A stretch of 7,209 nucleotides of DNA from an uncultured Kangiella sp. (GTDB lineage: Bacteria; Pseudomonadota; Gammaproteobacteria; Enterobacterales; DSM-103792), in assembly GCA_946481205.1 (NCBI GenBank), contig CAMLNB010000182.1, forward strand, positions 1 to 7,209, read 5' to 3'. Shown piece by piece: positions 4,171-7,209 of this stretch. Made by a program: the position numbers and the translations under genes. The number at the start of each line of letters is the position of its first letter. Within the stretch, counting starts at the first letter, position 1. Below the pieces are notes generated by a model that did not search any database, had not been told where the DNA came from, and saw nothing but the letters and a program-made list of their open reading frames with translations.

Positions 4171-6942
4171 TCAGCGCAGTACGTACACCAATGCCGTGCG
4201 CGCCGGCACCGTCAGCAGGCCGGTGCTGGCATCAAACCGCGCCGCTTGCTGCGGTCGTTTGTCCGCGGCTTGCGCGCTCGCCAACACCGGATGCAGTTGC
4301 CACGGCTGGGCGATTTCGCTTGGCAACGTCAGCGTTTGCGTTTGCGGCTCGACATTCAGTGCATACAGCACGGCGCGGAAGTTGGCACTCGGCCAGTTGT
4401 CGCCATTCAGTTTGGCAACAATGACGGTTGGAATCTGCGTCGGGCCGGTGTTGAGGAATTGCAGCCGGCGCTCAATTTCTGTTGCGCTTGGCAGCCGAAA
4501 CAGCGACGAGCTGGCGCGAATGCGCAGCAGATCGCGAAAGGCATCACGAGTCCAGGCAATGTCTTCGGGCCGCGGTTTGATCTGGGCATTGGTCAAGCGT
4601 GGCGCCATCCATTCCCAGCTGGCGCCGTTGTCGCGTTCTGGCGGCAGGCCGGTGCCGAAATAATTGTCCTGATAGGTCCAATCGATGCGGTTGAACCAAT
4701 CACCGGAATCGAAGCTGTTACGGTCCATCGACTTGCTGCGCAGAATGTCCTGACCGGCGTGGAAGTAAGCAATGCCCTGGCTGAACGCAACGGTAGCAGC
4801 GCCCAGGATCTGCACCCGAGCGCGATCCTCACGGCTGGTGTTCTCCGGCAGCTTGAATGCGTTGACGTCGAACAGCGTTTGGTTGTCGTGGTTCTCAACA
4901 TAGTTGACCACTTCCGTTGGTTCACTGACGTAACCGGCCGGTTGGCCAGCATAGTCAATGGCGGCGAGCGGTTCGGTTTTGCCGTCGTAGCGCTGCAAGC
5001 GGTAATTGCGCAGCGAACCGGCCAGACCGACTCGCAGCAGATCTGCTGCGCGCAGCAAATCGGTTTTGTTGTGCTTGCCAATGCTCAGCTCGTTTGGCGC
5101 GTAGAACAAACCGTTGAGGTAACCCTGGCGCAGCAACTGATCCATGCCGCTATCGGCTGGGCCACCGCCGCGCACGGCGTCGCGAGCTCGATCACTGAAC
5201 GTGCCGATGCCACTGCCTTTGAGCGACAGCTGCGAGGCTTGGACAAAGCGGGCACCGTCGGCGACCTCACCAAAGTTCCAGCCTTCGCCAATCAGGTGAA
5301 TATGGCGGCCCGAAGCGGCGTTGACGGCCACCTGCAGCTGCTCCATCGCTGCGCGCGGTTGATGGCCCATCAGATCAAAGCGAAACGAGTCGATGTGATA
5401 ATCGCGCGCCCAGACCACGGCCGAATCGATCATCAGCTTGGCCATCATCCTGTGCTCGGTCGCGGTATTGGCGCAGCACGTCGAGGTTTCGACTTCGCCT
5501 TTGTCACTCAAGCGCTGGTAATAGCCGGGCACGATGCGATCCAGCACCGAAGTGCTCGCCTGACCGCTGGCGCTGGTGTGGTTGTAAACCACATCCATGC
5601 CGACGCGCAGGCCAATCTTGTGCAGCGCCATCACCATTTGTCGCAGTTCGCGGATGCGTACCGCGCCATTCTTGCTGTCGCTGGCGTAGCTGCCTTCCGG
5701 CGCGGTGTAATGAAACGGGTCATAACCCCAGTTGTAGCAGTCGCGTGCTTGCAACGTGGTGATCGCCGCTTGCTGACTGCGGCTGTCGGCCGCTGCGTTG
5801 GCGATGGGTGGCGTCAGACAACGCGTTTCCGGAATGGTCGCAATATCAAACACCGGCAGCAGATGAACATCGGTCAACCCGGCTTGCGCCAGTGCCTGCA
5901 GATGCCGCATGCCATTGCTGCGGTTGTCGGTAAAGCCGAGGTATTTGCCGCGATGATTCGACAGCACGCTGCTGTCGTTGATCGAAAAATCGCGGACATG
6001 CAATTCGTAAATCATCAAGTCGGTTGCGTTCAGTCCCTGACCGGGGCGCGAACTGGAATCCCAGCCAGAAGGTTTCAGCAACGGACTGTCGAGATTGGCG
6101 ACATAGCTGCGCCGCGAGTCCGTGGTGAGGCTCAGCGAGTAGGGATCGGTCACCCGGTTACGGACGATGCCGGTATTCGGCACGTACACATCGACCAGAT
6201 AGGTGTAATAACGCTCGCTCTGATCGCCGTTCAGCTGCGCCAGCCAAATGCCGGTGCTGGCATCGCGCTGCATGGCGTGCAAGCTGTCGGCTTTGCTGTC
6301 GCCATTGTGGTAGATGCACAGACTGACCTGTTGCGCGGTCGGCGCCCACAGTTTGAAGCGGGTGTGTTGGCGGCTCGGCGTGGCGCCCAGATCGCTGACT
6401 TTTCCGGCGGCAGCGAATTGCTGATCCAGCAAGGCGGCGAGTTGAATGCCCGTCGCGGCGATGACGCGATTGTCACGATCCAGCGCTACGACCACCAGCT
6501 GGCCGGAGAGCAAGGACGCAATGGCATCCTGTTGTGCGGCCGGCAGCTTCAACATCAGCGAGTGGGTGGCACTGGCGCGCTGCGATCTGGCGACGCTGGC
6601 GTGGGCCGTCAACGGTATGCGCGTATCGAAACCGCCAACCGACTGACCGGGTTGCAACTGCAGCGTGGCGGCGTGGGCGTGGTAGAGCGCGTACTGATCG
6701 GCGGCTGGTGCGTCGACCCATTGCAGTTGATCGGGCGCTAGCCATTTGGCGCTTGCGTCCAGTGGGTCCGGGTGTGATGCTGCGGCGAGTGTTTGTGCAG
6801 CAGCCACACTGTCACAATCAAGGCGTGACATGTCAGCGGCCAGGGCCGATTGACCGAGCAAGACAGAACAAAGAACAAGCGCCGGCAGCGGCAGAACTGT
6901 CCGGCGGCGAACAACAGAATTCAGCAGCTTGTCAGAGGGCAT
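4171..6942 (-). CDS. pulA: Secreted type I pullulanase / pullulanase-type alpha-1,6-glucosidase (GH13_13)
   Basis: 923 aa enzyme that hydrolyses alpha-1,6 branches of pullulan, amylopectin or limit dextrins. Order: signal peptide 1-35 (RRR, hydrophobic 16-30, ALA/AD cleavage); pullulanase N-terminal domain about 55-185; CBM48 about 190-295 ([13 protein letters not shown]); catalytic barrel about 305-790; C-terminal DUF3372-type domain to the end. Catalytic motifs: YNWGYDP 403-409 (type I pullulanase hallmark), GMDVVYNHT 448-456, FRFDLMGH 520-527 with nucleophile D523, GEGW 552-555 with acid/base E553, YVENHDN 681-687 with D686. Klebsiella PulA is a CBM41-bearing lipoprotein; this one is shorter, lacks room for CBM41, and LVLC at 22-25 is not a lipobox. 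ATG 6942 (or 6948) is forced because the signal peptide follows immediately; no Shine-Dalgarno is visible. The frame extends to 7101 but only through the divergent halogenase gene. Intact, no frameshift. Confidence 0.93.
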   Translation of the reverse strand: MPSDKLLNSVVRRRTVLPLPALVLCSVLLGQSALAADMSRLDCDSVAAAQTLAAASHPDPLDASAKWLAPDQLQWVDAPAADQYALYHAHAATLQLQPGQSVGGFDTRIPLTAHASVARSQRASATHSLMLKLPAAQQDAIASLLSGQLVVVALDRDNRVIAATGIQLAALLDQQFAAAGKVSDLGATPSRQHTRFKLWAPTAQQVSLCIYHNGDSKADSLHAMQRDASTGIWLAQLNGDQSERYYTYLVDVYVPNTGIVRNRVTDPYSLSLTTDSRRSYVANLDSPLLKPSGWDSSSRPGQGLNATDLMIYELHVRDFSINDSSVLSNHRGKYLGFTDNRSNGMRHLQALAQAGLTDVHLLPVFDIATIPETRCLTPPIANAAADSRSQQAAITTLQARDCYNWGYDPFHYTAPEGSYASDSKNGAVRIRELRQMVMALHKIGLRVGMDVVYNHTSASGQASTSVLDRIVPGYYQRLSDKGEVETSTCCANTATEHRMMAKLMIDSAVVWARDYHIDSFRFDLMGHQPRAAMEQLQVAVNAASGRHIHLIGEGWNFGEVADGARFVQASQLSLKGSGIGTFSDRARDAVRGGGPADSGMDQLLRQGYLNGLFYAPNELSIGKHNKTDLLRAADLLRVGLAGSLRNYRLQRYDGKTEPLAAIDYAGQPAGYVSEPTEVVNYVENHDNQTLFDVNAFKLPENTSREDRARVQILGAATVAFSQGIAYFHAGQDILRSKSMDRNSFDSGDWFNRIDWTYQDNYFGTGLPPERDNGASWEWMAPRLTNAQIKPRPEDIAWTRDAFRDLLRIRASSSLFRLPSATEIERRLQFLNTGPTQIPTVIVAKLNGDNWPSANFRAVLYALNVEPQTQTLTLPSEIAQPWQLHPVLASAQAADKRPQQAARFDASTGLLTVPARTALVYVLR

Positions 6943-6949
6943 GATCATG
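6940..6949. promoter_or_regulatory. Palindrome CATGATCATG holding both divergent start codons
   Basis: The perfect 10-bp palindrome reads ATG-ATC-ATG on both strands. Pullulanase can start at 6942 or 6948 (minus) and the halogenase at 6941 or 6947 (plus). With the favoured pair 6942/6947 the coding regions are 4 bp apart; with the outer pair they overlap by 8 bp. Confidence 0.85.
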
Positions 6950-7209
6950 GATAATAACCAAATCAAGAATGTGGTAATCGTCGGTGGAGGTACCGCTGGC
7001 TGGATGGCAGCATCTACGCTGGCAAAAGTCAATGCCGGTCGCCTGAACATCCGGCTGATCGAGTCCGAGGAAATTGGCACGGTCGGCGTTGGCGAGGCCA
7101 CGATTCCGCAAATTCAGCTGTTCAATCAAACCTTGGGTCTCGATGAAGATGATTTTGTTCGTCGCACCAAAGGCACATTCAAGTTGGGGATCGAGTTTGT
7201 CGATTGGAC
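6947..7209 (+). CDS. Flavin-dependent tryptophan halogenase family protein, 5' part (continues beyond window)
   Basis: The first 87 residues of a gene that is still open at the window end. It begins with the FAD-binding Rossmann motif typical of the family, [17 protein letters not shown] (GxGxxG at about 13-18), followed by an [20 protein letters not shown] segment, the second family signature. The tryptophan-halogenase WxWxIP motif and the catalytic Lys would lie further on and cannot be checked. ATG 6947 is chosen over ATG 6941 because GAGGG (6935-6939) sits 7 nt upstream. Such homologues are common beside TonB-dependent receptors in alpha-glucan loci; whether they halogenate tryptophan there is unproven. 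Its promoter must lie within the 5' part of the pullulanase gene. Confidence 0.9.
   Translation, partial: MDNNQIKNVVIVGGGTAGWMAASTLAKVNAGRLNIRLIESEEIGTVGVGEATIPQIQLFNQTLGLDEDDFVRRTKGTFKLGIEFVDW
6951..6956 (-). promoter_or_regulatory. Candidate -10 box for a leaderless pullulanase transcript
   Basis: TATTAT on the minus strand matches the -10 consensus at 5 of 6 positions and ends 8 nt before the ATG at 6942. Transcription would then begin at or next to the start codon, in keeping with the missing Shine-Dalgarno. There is no good -35 at 16-18 bp (GATTAC at 17 bp is poor), so this is speculative. Confidence 0.25.

Noticed and set aside
3934..6741. A 935-codon open frame on the plus strand, antisense to the pullulanase
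   Set aside because: It pairs codon position 2 with position 2 of the pullulanase, so it stays open simply because the pullulanase avoids TTA, CTA and TCA over about 855 codons, as GC-rich genes do. It ends exactly where Leu68 of the pullulanase uses CTA. The product is rich in Q, R, H and A with no domain pattern, and the start has no Shine-Dalgarno.
6943..7101. N-terminal extension of the pullulanase to 7101
   Set aside because: It would place 53 non-signal residues before the signal peptide and lies wholly in the halogenase coding sequence.

Overview
The window looks like chromosomal DNA from a moderately GC-rich gammaproteobacterium that feeds on starch-type polysaccharides. Three things suggest this: an RraB-family protein (the family is largely gammaproteobacterial), a type I pullulanase (GH13_13) that lacks a lipobox, and a flavin-dependent tryptophan halogenase homologue of the kind often found in carbohydrate-uptake loci of Alteromonadales, Xanthomonadales and relatives. 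No species can be named. I see no rRNA, tRNA, CRISPR array, insertion sequence or phage gene.

Layout. (1) Positions 16-1338 hold a divergent regulatory module. A MerR-family regulator (minus strand) faces two small membrane proteins, DUF2938 and DUF2798 (plus strand). The gap between them contains an almost textbook MerR/SoxR-type promoter: a 19-bp spacer filled by a 20-bp dyad very similar to the SoxR box. (2) A perfect 13-bp hairpin lies between this module and a convergent minus-strand gene (1435-1830). That gene encodes an RraB-like protein with an apparent Sec signal peptide, an odd place for a family known as cytoplasmic RNase E inhibitors. (3) Minus-strand genes at 2147-3601 (XylE/GLUT-like sugar:proton symporter) and 4171-6942 (secreted pullulanase) form the carbohydrate part. 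The transporter has its own terminator and, upstream, a LacI-family (cre-like) operator overlapping a candidate promoter. (4) A tryptophan halogenase homologue begins at 6947 on the plus strand and runs off the end. Its start codon is only 4 bp from the pullulanase start, inside the palindrome CATGATCATG, so each gene's promoter must lie within the other gene's coding sequence.

How it may work together (inference): pullulanase debranches alpha-glucans in the periplasm or outside the cell, and the MFS symporter imports a released sugar under LacI-type control. The halogenase homologue is probably part of the same uptake locus, whose TonB receptor would lie to the right outside the window. The MerR/DUF2938/DUF2798 module and the exported RraB-like protein look unrelated to sugar use.

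The intergenic stretch 3602-4170 (569 bp) holds no gene I can defend. It does hold an operator, a candidate promoter, a long-range inverted repeat and a good minus-strand terminator. Very long open frames opposite the pullulanase and transporter are shadows explained by codon choice.
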